Shown: positions 1 to 9,292 of the stretch, piece by piece
Numbering within the stretch: position 1 is the first letter of the stretch
How the letters are laid out: each line of letters opens with the position of its first letter
Assembly (NCBI GenBank): GCA_948567375.1
Contig: OX419759.1
Coordinates: forward strand, 62,845,493 to 62,909,492
Length of the DNA stretch: 64,000 nt
Reading direction: 5' to 3'
DNA from: Lunularia cruciata
Taxonomy: Eukaryota > Streptophyta > Marchantiopsida > Lunulariales > Lunulariaceae
Made by a program: the position numbers and the translations under genes
The notes under the pieces: model-generated
What the model was told of the DNA's origin: nothing
The model's database searches: none
The model's input: the letters and a program-made list of their open reading frames with translations, nothing else

Positions 1-1738
1 TGTAACTCGAATTATTACAGAAGCTCGCAACTATGCCCACAAGATCTTTAGCTCGAGCACATCGCACGGCGATGTGAAGTGGAGAGTCATCCACTTGATA
101 ACACCAGAACTTCTCGTAAGCTTTCTGATTATCCAATTCGTCGAACCCGGTTAAATAGAACTTCTCCAAGCTCGGGAACCAAGGTGGAGCTTTACCCTCA
201 CGCTGTCCTCTGCTCAATTGAGCATTCAAGTCCACCTGCGGAAACAAGAGCAACTGCTTAAAAGATTCCATGGCTCCCGTACGTATAGCGCAATGCAGAG
301 GAGTCATGCTTAATTCACGCTCGTCAGCGAGATCATTCACCTTAATGCCATCGTAGTGAACAAGGTGAGCCACAAGTTCCGCGTTATTTTGTGTCGCAGC
401 CATGTGCAGAACAGAATGCCCAAGGATTGGTACGTCAAACCTTTTGTACAGGTCCTCATCGACATGTTCCCCGCTGCTCGGCTTGATTTCGTTAACAAGC
501 TTAAGTTCTCGCCACCTTCGGTTTAAAGCTTCGCCAACGATCTCTTCGCTAAAGTGCACTTCTTCGCGACCAACCAGCAATTGTGGACGCTCTGTGAGTG
601 ATCTATTAATACCGCCTCCGTTAACTTTGTCATGAATTTGGCCGGGAGATTTGACCAGGAGTTCCTTTATTACATTTACGTTGCAGTACTTCCTGTCTCG
701 CAATGCCGCCCAGAATAAAGGGGTCGCTCCTTCTGTGTCTCGTGGACGGGGTTCTGCGTGTGGGGTGTGGACCAAAACCTTCACAATTTCCTCCTGTCCT
801 CGACATGCTGCCAGATGCAATGCTGTCGCTCCAAAGACACTATCCTTGGCATTAACATACGATTCTATATGCTCGCATTTTTCCAGCAATAGTTTCATGA
901 CTTTTCCATGTTCCAAAGGAGCCAACTGCGAGGCGGAACCTCCATCGGAAGCGTCTCTGTGAAGATCTAGCTCTCTCTCCTTAGAGGTGCGTTGTCCCTC
1001 CGCTGCGAAATGCAACGCTGTCCTGCCAAATACCGCGTCCTTGGCCTTGGTATGTGAGAAAATGTCTCCGCATTTCTCCAGCAGTAGTTTGACAGTCTCA
1101 TAGTAGCCTCCGAAACATGCCAAGTGCAGCGAAGTGAAACCGTCTGGACTAGCAAGTCTGACAACCACTTCCAAACTGTCATGTGGCACGGGTTCCTCAA
1201 AACACTGGATCAGATGACGAACAGCATCAAAATGCCCCTTAAATGCAGCAAGATGCAAAGGAGTAAAGCCCCCTCTCTTAGTCCTTGCGGTAACACCTAC
1301 AAGAAGATTGACTTTCAGTTTGTGGATGCTCACCGCATCTTCACTGGGACCAACAAGACTTTTGCTCCTCAAATCGTCGATGGTCTCCCAGTCTCCTGTC
1401 CAGGCAGCTAAATGCAGAAGTTTGAGCCCAAGGGCTTGGTCCAGATCCAGTTCAGGGGATACAAGATCGGGTGATCGTAGCCAAATACTGCGAATGGAAG
1501 AGCCTTCTCTTGCAGTTACCAGTAAATCATCCCGAACGGATTCGAAGGCAGTCAACGTACGTTGCTCCTGGACCGACGCGAGGATCTGTCTTGGATGTGG
1601 ACTGGTTTCCGGCGTTGGAGTTGATTGCTCCTGAACTGACTCGTGGATGTTTATTACATGTGGATTGTTTTCCGCCGTTGAAGTAGATTGCTCCTGTACG
1701 GAGTCGCCTCCTACATATGGAGGACTTCCCCGCTGCAT
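1..1738 (-). CDS. Ankyrin-repeat/PGG-type membrane protein, left copy, 3' part cut by window edge
   Basis: The minus-strand frame is open from an ATG at 1736-1738 to the window edge, about 579 codons, with no stop or frameshift found. It matches the complete gene at 9293-12097 codon for codon; the only length change I see is a two-codon gap in this copy near 1190. Visible parts are a Ser/Pro/Gln-rich N-terminus with repeated VQEQ segments, followed by ankyrin repeats with TPLHLAA-type cores. The C-terminal membrane part lies outside the window. Family knowledge: plant ankyrin proteins with a C-terminal PGG-type membrane domain (ACD6-like) act at membranes, often in defence or stress signalling; the role here is inferred. 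Several amino-acid differences from the right copy are conservative (for example K for E, T for S), so this may be a working paralog rather than a pseudogene. Confidence 0.8.
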   Translation of the reverse strand, partial: MQRGSPPYVGGDSVQEQSTSTAENNPHVINIHESVQEQSTPTPETSPHPRQILASVQEQRTLTAFESVRDDLLVTAREGSSIRSIWLRSPDLVSPELDLDQALGLKLLHLAAWTGDWETIDDLRSKSLVGPSEDAVSIHKLKVNLLVGVTARTKRGGFTPLHLAAFKGHFDAVRHLIQCFEEPVPHDSLEVVVRLASPDGFTSLHLACFGGYYETVKLLLEKCGDIFSHTKAKDAVFGRTALHFAAEGQRTSKERELDLHRDASDGGSASQLAPLEHGKVMKLLLEKCEHIESYVNAKDSVFGATALHLAACRGQEEIVKVLVHTPHAEPRPRDTEGATPLFWAALRDRKYCNVNVIKELLVKSPGQIHDKVNGGGINRSLTERPQLLVGREEVHFSEEIVGEALNRRWRELKLVNEIKPSSGEHVDEDLYKRFDVPILGHSVLHMAATQNNAELVAHLVHYDGIKVNDLADERELSMTPLHCAIRTGAMESFKQLLLFPQVDLNAQLSRGQREGKAPPWFPSLEKFYLTGFDELDNQKAYEKFWCYQVDDSPLHIAVRCARAKDLVGIVASFCNNSSY

Positions 1739-4700
1739 TTTCAGCGGACCTTCCTCGAACAACGCTAGTCAAGGTAAGCCGCAACCAACTGAAGAAGAGT
1801 GTACAAGCTCCGTGCGAATTGCAGATTTAAATTTGCAAATCACCGAGGACCCAGGATGAGGCTTTTTTCTTCAGCGAACTTTTGGGCACCTTCAGAACAA
1901 ACAGGTTGAATGAAACTGGATTGTTCTTCAGAGAGGGAACATCGTCTAATTGCTGCCCTGGTCACTGAATCCGCGAGTTCAAAGAGCTAAATCAGCGAGA
2001 TTGTCCAACAAGCTCGACCTCCTGTTCACCAACGAGTATAAGGGAAAGAAACACTCTATCGAGAATCTATCGAGAAGGGAAGTTGAGACCATTTTCTTTT
2101 TCTTCCAGATTGGACACGCATGTCCACATCTTTTACAACTACGCAACCTTCTGTTCGAGGCTCAAAGAAAGAAAACGAAATTTGTTCCCCTGTGCTAATC
2201 TAACTCTGTAGTATATACAATTTATTTAGAAAAACACACAAGTAAACTATCTTAAATTTTCGGCATTTTTGAAACCCACGAATATGTTTCTAAGTATAGT
2301 TAGAAAGACCGGACTGCCATGTCCTTTGGTCCACAATGGTGAATAGACCAGTATTCCTGAATCAAATTTATATATTAATAATCAGTCAGTCTGCAATGCA
2401 ACGTGTACGTTCCATTTGTGAAAATAAATCTAATTTTTAATCACCCAGGTTTTGATGTTACATCTTATGCTCGTTATTTAAAACCGAAGAAAATTGGAGA
2501 ACAGCGAATGGCCGCTCAACTTTGTTTCCAATCTGCTCAAGCTTTCCTCGATTCAATTTGATTAGGTTCTCTTCCCACAAACTCCTATGTAAATGCAAGT
2601 GAAACCGAAGTGATACCGTGTTAACTTGGCAGTACGATAATGGAACTTGACGGACTACTCTAGACGATCGTGAAGGCGTGGAATGAACACATAAATATAT
2701 GGTTGATTAATGGATACACTGTACAATCTATTGTGGATTCATATAACGGTACTCCTGCTGTAGATACAGTATGACACAATAAATTTAGGGTCCCGTTTCA
2801 TGAATCTATCATAGACGGTAGATTGTGCACTCAGAATGCATTACAACTGTAATACCTTGTCGAAACGTGTGGATGGAAACAAAATCCCTTCTCTGCCCCG
2901 ACCTGGCCAAACTGGATTTCTATCATAAATCCATATACCTTCTTTCCTCAATCGTGGAGCTCGTGGTCCTAACTCCTCTTCTAATTAAGCTGGATAATTT
3001 TACAAACATATATTGAAACGCATACCCAGAGATACACTAAAAGGCAATCCCTAAGTTAGCTCTTCTACTCAACTGTACCTCAAGTCTTTTAACTTATTTG
3101 ATCGCATCATATTGCTTGCCGTGGGCTCTAGTTCGCTTTGAATTTCACGGAGGAGTAGATCATGTTTTGTAAACATTTATCACAATGCCTAGAAAGAAAG
3201 CCAACATAAAACATCGCAGTTTTACATTTGATTTTCTTTAAAATCTTTGGGGTGAACCCCAACGGGGGCCTCGGAAGGAAAGGAAACGATAATGGGCCCA
3301 ACAAAAAGTTCGGGCCCTGTCCTCAGAACTTCGAGATGAACCCCGAAACATAGGGGCCGAATTTCCACGGAAGAAAATGATGATAGAGTGGATTTCCCCA
3401 CTTCAGTGGAAATACCCACCATACCAATCCTTTCCATTCGAACAATCAGAAAGTGGTGAAACCTCCCGCCTCCTGGGAGAGTAAGGGAAGTTGCAGACTT
3501 GTGTCTCTGCAACCATTTTCCCGCAGGCCTGAATATTGGTAGCTGAATTTTCAGGAGTCCCTCCCACTATCATCAACTAGCAAAGCCCTTCACAACCCAT
3601 GACGGATGCAAATCTTACTCATCTGGAAGGCCTAGAGCTCTGGTTATTGTTCCATGATTCTTAGGTATTAGATTGTGACGTTGAGTCATACATCTGAGTC
3701 TTCCGATCGTATATATATATATATCCCCTGAAGTAACACGGAGTGCAAGAGGGATAGAGGCCACGAGGCCCAATGAAACCAAAGTCCCCAAGATGGACCA
3801 CGATGGAGGGACCTTTGTCTCTCCTTCTTGTCAAGCAGTTGAGTCATATCATCTGAGTCGTTCGAGATGGCAGGGCGTTTGTCTCTCTCTTTCTAGTCAA
3901 GCTGTAGCGAGTGGTCCCAGTTTCAATTTTAACTGCAAAATTTCAAGTCAAAGCCCATGTGCATTTCACGACCAGCGTGAATTCTAAACTGTAACTGTTG
4001 TAATTTAAGGATGAACTCGCTGCGGAGCATCCACAGAAAGCCAGTTGGCGTTGGTCGGTGATAATACAAATATTTTTATTCGAAGTTCTGAAAAATTCCT
4101 GGCTAATTCATGAATTAGCCAAGGAGACCTCCAAACAACACTCTGCTTCAAAACATCCGTCTTTTATTTGGCACGGAACGAAATCGTTTAAGTACACTAG
4201 ATATAGAGTACAACCAGGTCAAAATCAAGAATTTGAGATTCATTCAGATGAAGAGGATGCGTTTATGTAGATGTATACAGTAACCTCTCGTTAGTTTTAT
4301 AATCATTTTCTATAACTATTACAAATTTCAGTAGTGACGAAGCGAGGACAAAAGAAAATCGTTAAAATTACTGGTTTCATGGAAGGTTTTTACACCGAAA
4401 TTCTGTTGCGTACAAGTTATAATCCTTCATGTGTAAATATTTTAGGAACATAAATCTCCAAAATGATCGGAGCTAACCACCTAGAGCCGTAGATACAACG
4501 GACTCTCAAGTTCCCCAATATTCCCTGTTGATTGGATTACTTTCTCGGAAAGTGAGTATTGATGATTTACAGCTTAGGTTCTTGCCAGGTCAATAGATTT
4601 TATACATTCTGGTTTATATCTTTAATATGATGAACCGATCACGACGTCCATATGAAACAAAACTTGGAATACTTTCAGATTTCACATTGGAATCCCGTAG

Positions 4701-5528
4701 CAATTGTATTTTTGTACTCAGCACAGTTTATACATGTTAATGACCTGACAAACTGTTCAGGCAGCTAAATGGTCCTCTATCCCTTGTATGATTCCCTTAT
4801 TCGTCTTCAATTCGAGGAACCTAATGACTGGAGATCTTTCTTTGGTCAAGTTCTTTCATATACAACTCGCGGAAGGAGGAAAATAGATTCACCATTCCAC
4901 ACCTACCTACGACATAAGAAATGCGATCTTACGAATGCAGACGATTATTGATTGATGTGCAATGTTAAAGTCACGATATTGAACGTTGCAGCTAAAGCTG
5001 TTAATGTTGTGTTGGACAGGCTCAAACAACGTCTCAAATATCACCCATCAGGCAACAAACCTGCAACGACTACATATAAACACCCAGTTTCAGTTCAGCT
5101 GTAGTAGAGGTTCCTGGGTCCTCTAGGATGAGCTATGGCCAATAAGCCAATAAGTCCCAAACGTCCCAATACTTCCTACTTCCCCAACACGAAACAGTGT
5201 ACCGAGTTCTATCTCTGTTTTCTGAAGAACATCAATCTTACTGTCAAATGTAACCAAAGACTTACATTTTAAAATTGGCCGGAGGGAAAAAAGCTCTTAT
5301 TATACAATTTTAGCTACATGATCCTATCACACGAACCATTTTAAGCACTTCTATGTCTCACTTGAATACAAGTCCTAAAGATACCTCGACTTTTCAGCAG
5401 GGTGGATGTTACTAGGATTGAGAAGAACTTATCTCTCTAGAGTCTAAGCCTCAGAGTACGCTGTGCCTCTTACACAACAAACTATGCAAACTCAATAAGA
5501 TGTATGTCATCTTCCGAAAGGGAATGTC
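1739..5528. other. Duplicated upstream/intergenic region without a convincing gene
   Basis: This is the region 5' of the left ankyrin gene. Several short ORFs occur (1950-2198, 2825-3016, 4058-4270, 4769-4951) and recur in the right copy. The surrounding sequence is equally conserved, so their preservation is no evidence of coding. None shows a recognisable domain. The gene's promoter and 5'UTR should lie just above 1740, but no clear TATA box could be assigned. Confidence 0.6.
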
Positions 5529-6320
5529 TCAAATAACCCCAAAATGTAACCCGCTTGAGAAACTAACCACTCTCACGACTCGATCTGTATCCCTAGAATG
5601 ATAAACAGAAGGATATAAGAAGTGTGCATAATCCCGAGTGTCATAGAGGTCAATGTGATCGCTCGCCTCACATGGGCATACCAAGTGGTACACCCAAGTG
5701 ATCCAATTATAATCCTTGTGCATTCTTCTCACATGTATCTTTACTCCTTACGAAGTTAAACGTCGGTGACATACCGAGCATGGTATATCCTGAGTCACTC
5801 TAGGCTGCCTCACATGGGGAGGTGTAGCCATGACTAGCACAAGAATAATAACATGTGATGCTCCTCTCCATATCTCCCGTACCTGCAAACCCACAACCCT
5901 TCATATCCCAACTCACAGAAGATACAATCTCCCAAACCCTAAAATCTATGAATTTTCATATCTTTCAATTTCTATCTCAAAAGTTTTCAAACTAAGTTTT
6001 CATGGAACTCAATCATGAAAACAAAGAGAATAAAAATGAAAATTTTGGACCCATCACTCTCAATGTGTAATGATCATTCTAAACCCTAAAAAACCTAATA
6101 ATCCTCATAACTTTATACTCAATTCTCTATAATCTTAAATCTAGATAACAATGGAACCGAAATTAAAAAATGAACAGAAATGACTATTCACTCGGAGTAC
6201 TATGTGCTAGAGAACACTCAGAAAATATAAATTTTCCTCTCACATCTCTCCCTCCTCTCTCCCATCTCCACACTCCTCCCGAGCTCCTACATTGTCTATC
6301 ACATAGAGGTAAGCAAGCGC
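5529..6320 (-). mobile_element. R2-like non-LTR retrotransposon, 5' fragment (copy a)
   Basis: The reverse complement matches the 5' leader and zinc-finger region of the element at 60188-60800. Shared landmarks are the CT-rich leader, the segment near 5820-5860 (matching 60465-60520), the finger-to-MHKDY segment, and the end at the ACCCC/GGGGT stretch near 5535. The reverse-transcriptase part is missing. The fragment begins exactly where the segmental duplication ends, with about 3 bp of shared sequence at the joint. It carries stops and is not functional. The upper boundary is approximate. Confidence 0.75.
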
Positions 6321-6756
6321 AAAAGGGTAACATTTAAACTCGACCATGGAATTCAAAAACAAAGCAAAAAAAAAACTAGTGCACCTTAAGTGAAGCACTC
6401 TAAGGCCCGTATGACCCCTATGGGGTTGAATTCGATAGATTCAAGATGGCGGTGGAGCAGATCGACTCGCAAATGACAAGATTCCCTCCGATTGATGAGT
6501 TTGCATAGGAATAGGGAGCTTACTTACCTTAGATTGGATCTGCTTAGGTAGAAGCACTCGGTGGCTCTGGTACTCGGTGTAGGCCAGCAAACAAGTAAGC
6601 TGGAGGATAAGGACCCTCGTGCGGTAGGACTGGACCAAGAGATTATTCTTTGGTAGGGATTCCAGTTGCATCTAATACCTTTACAAGAGTTAGAAAGAAC
6701 GTTAGTTCTTTTTGATGTTCAACCCCGTTCGAAGTCTTTTTCATATCATATCTTTT
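6321..6756. other. Intergenic, nothing recognised
   Basis: AT-rich sequence with a homopolymer A run near 6365. No gene, RNA or mobile-element signature was seen. Confidence 0.5.
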
Positions 6757-7130
6757 TCTTTTGAGATAGACAATTTTGATATCCGGAACGGTCAACTGGA
6801 TGTCGGGAAATACAATTGATATTCGGAAGATCACACCACAAGCAATCTGCGGATGATCTTCAAGCGAATCGGAAATATCAATATCGCGAATACGGCCAAA
6901 AGCTTACTGATAAGCAACATTCATATTGTATGTCAAGACATTTCTTTTGAGATCGACAATTTTGATATTCGGAATGGTCAATTGGACGTCGTAAATGCAA
7001 TTGGTATTCGAAGGATCACACCACAGGCAATCTGCGGATGATCTTCAAGCCAATTGGAAATGTCAATATCGCGAATCCGGCCAAAAGCTTACGGATAAGC
7101 AACTTTCATATTGTATGTCGAACGACCACT
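6757..7130. repeat. Tandem repeat, about 185-bp unit, two copies
   Basis: The block starting ATGATCTTCAAGC at 6853 recurs at 7038, and the TTTTGAGAT block near 6759 recurs near 6945. The period is therefore 185-186 bp and about two units are present, the outer ones partial. The units differ by scattered substitutions. The length is in the range of plant satellite monomers. Short ORFs here (6853-7041, 7038-7418) are by-products of the repeat. Confidence 0.85.
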
Positions 7131-8220
7131 GGACCCGAGAATCTTCAGGTTCTTACTTTAGAAGCAATCTCCTATTGCATGTATCCTCATCGAATTGTAC
7201 CATATAATCGATTGACTTTCTGGTCGAGGTGGATTTCGGCAAAAGGAAAGAGAGTTCAATATATTTTTCTTTCTTACCATTGCTGCGCTTTTGATCCTGT
7301 TTTGAAAAATCATGCGTATATAGGACGATTTTACAATGAAACAAGAAATATATATCTTTTTCCATGTTGTATCCCTTCCCTTTCGCATGCGGTATTTTCC
7401 AAGAGTGAACAAAGATAGTCTTCTTTGTCTCCAATATCTACCGTCTTGTTTAGCAATGAAAAAAAAGTTCTGTATGGATTTCAGGGTGTGATGATCGTTA
7501 TATGAAATGCAAACCTCTTTAGATCGCGGAGTGCATATAATACCATTATGAATAATAATGGTATTTATCATAAAAATGATTGGTATAAGGATCCAGTTAA
7601 CTCAAGTATTATTTTCTCCAATTAGATTTAAGAGGAACTGTGTGAGAAAGGAGTAGATTGTAGAATGACATCTATTTCAAAGAGTACTATTTGAGAGAAA
7701 AGAAAGCTAGTGCACATTTCAAGAGGAGAAGATGATGGGGATGTAATCACAAGATTAGCAGTAGATTAACAGAATTAAAAGGAGGAATTTCCCAATTTAG
7801 ATTTGTCATGAGTGACACATTGGCTCATTACCATGCAGCATGAATCTTCTATAATCTTGGTTAGTAAATTAAAATGGCTACAACCACGCCACACCCGCAT
7901 GGTATGAAAATTCATATCATTGCGTTAAACCTTTCATTGCAGGACATTAGGGGGTTTCAGAAATAGTTTTATGAAGTTTCGTATATAAATTATTTATGAA
8001 GCGTTAACTAAATCAGCATGGGGTGCGGGCGGGAGGAAGAAAGAGTCCCGTTACGGAGTTCTGGTCAATTTCCTTATTAGCAAGCTCCATATGAGGTGGT
8101 TCATACAAAATAAGAAATATGGAATTTTCCTTTGTCACTCCGTAATGCATTAATTATATATTAGGGTTAATAAAATGTTTGTTTTAGGGTGAATATAGTG
8201 TGCCCTGTTTGCTGCTCGTG
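7131..8220. other. Intergenic, nothing recognised
   Basis: ORFs of up to 137 codons exist on both strands (7038-7418 plus, 7158-7571 minus) and overlap each other. None has a domain signature or splice structure I can support. Confidence 0.5.
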
Positions 8221-8560
8221 TAATATATTAATTTAGGATTAAATGAGATTTTCTTCATCATTGCTTGTAACCACTCGATGATGTCTTTAGTTGGTCGTTG
8301 CCGTTAATGTAATATATTAATTTAGGATTAAATGAGATTTTGTTCATCATTGCTTGTAACCACTCGATGATGCCTTTAGTTGCTCGTTGCCGTTAGTACT
8401 TGCTCGGTGCCAATGGTAGGCACTTGATAATATGTTAATAATATATTAATTTAAGATCAAATGGGATTTAGCTCATCGTTGCTTGTCGCTCGTAGCCGCC
8501 TGATGGTGCCCAAAGTTTGAAACTTGTTTGCACTTGAAGTCGCTCGTTGCAACTGGTAAT
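8221..8560. repeat. Tandem repeat, 89-bp unit, two good copies and one decayed
   Basis: A unit beginning TAATATATTAATTTAGGATT starts at 8221 and again at 8310, with only a few changes. A third, diverged and partly rearranged unit starts near 8440. Short CTCGTTGCC-type words recur further to about 8590. It is non-coding. Confidence 0.85.
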
Positions 8561-8699
8561 TGCTGATTGCCATTGGTAATTACTTGACAACGCCCTCTGA
8601 TTTTGCATTCAAATGTCAAATTACATTACAATCAAGATTTTGCTATATATTTTATGCACTTTTGAAATAAAATTCATTAAACTTCAATTAATTTTTTGA

Positions 8700-8890
8700 T
8701 TGCTGCAATACAATGCAAATCATTTTCCATAACTCTTGTTATCTCCCCATAACTCACACTATCTCCCCACTTCCCATTCATTTCTTGAGTGCCATAAGAC
8801 AATACAAATCATCTTCCATAACTCACGCTATCTCCCCATGTCTCCCGCTATCTCCCCCACGCTCTCCCCCACGCACTAATCTAGAGATAA
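8700..8890. repeat. Low-complexity CATAACTC/TATCTCCCC repeats
   Basis: Words such as ATCTTCCATAACTC and CTATCTCCCCA recur several times within 190 bp, alternating with C-rich stretches. It is a simple degenerate repeat with no coding sign. Confidence 0.6.
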
Positions 8891-9292
8891 ACCATCACAA
8901 CAATGCAAAAATACAAAACTCCCTGGGTTTAATTTAATGACCTGAACATTAACACCTAACATTCGCATTTATAAATGTTAAATTTGAATTGTTGAGTGCA
9001 ACATTTTGGATCCGCCAAACTTTTTTATAATACTACTTGAAGAATCATAAAAAAGATAATAACTCTCTAAAAAACTCCATTACTTTTTTTCTAATTATTT
9101 ATTTCACTAAAGACTTCCCCAAACATCCAAATTATAATATTTAATTTTTATATACAAATATAAAATACATATGATATACCATATGATAATTTACTAACAG
9201 TTCATTTATAACACCTCATCTCCTTCCAAAATTCCGAAATTAGTGAATTTTGGAAAGATTCATGTAGGTCTCCATAGGAACATATGTCAAAA
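8891..9292. other. AT-rich flank, 3' side of the right ankyrin gene
   Basis: Very AT-rich. It probably holds the 3'UTR and polyadenylation region of the minus-strand gene above it, but no single poly(A) signal can be chosen. Confidence 0.4.

Larger units (their letters stand above)
1..5528. repeat. Left copy of a large direct segmental duplication
   Basis: The sequence aligns nearly base for base with 10354-15880. The offset shifts only from 10353 to 10359 to 10350 because of a few small indels. One is an AT microsatellite: seven AT units at 3711-3724 here, three at 14069-14074 in the other copy. Similarity stops abruptly at about 5528, where this copy enters an R2-like transposon fragment while the other copy continues toward the mid-SUN gene. 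The left end is outside the window. Confidence 0.95.

Noticed and set aside
402-1411. Several plus-strand ORFs over the ankyrin genes (also 10291-11993)
   Set aside because: They are antisense shadows of the minus-strand ankyrin frame and are rich in Ser/Arg as expected of such shadows.
1950-4951. Small ORFs preserved in both copies of the duplication
   Set aside because: The flanking non-coding DNA is equally conserved, so preservation only reflects a recent duplication.
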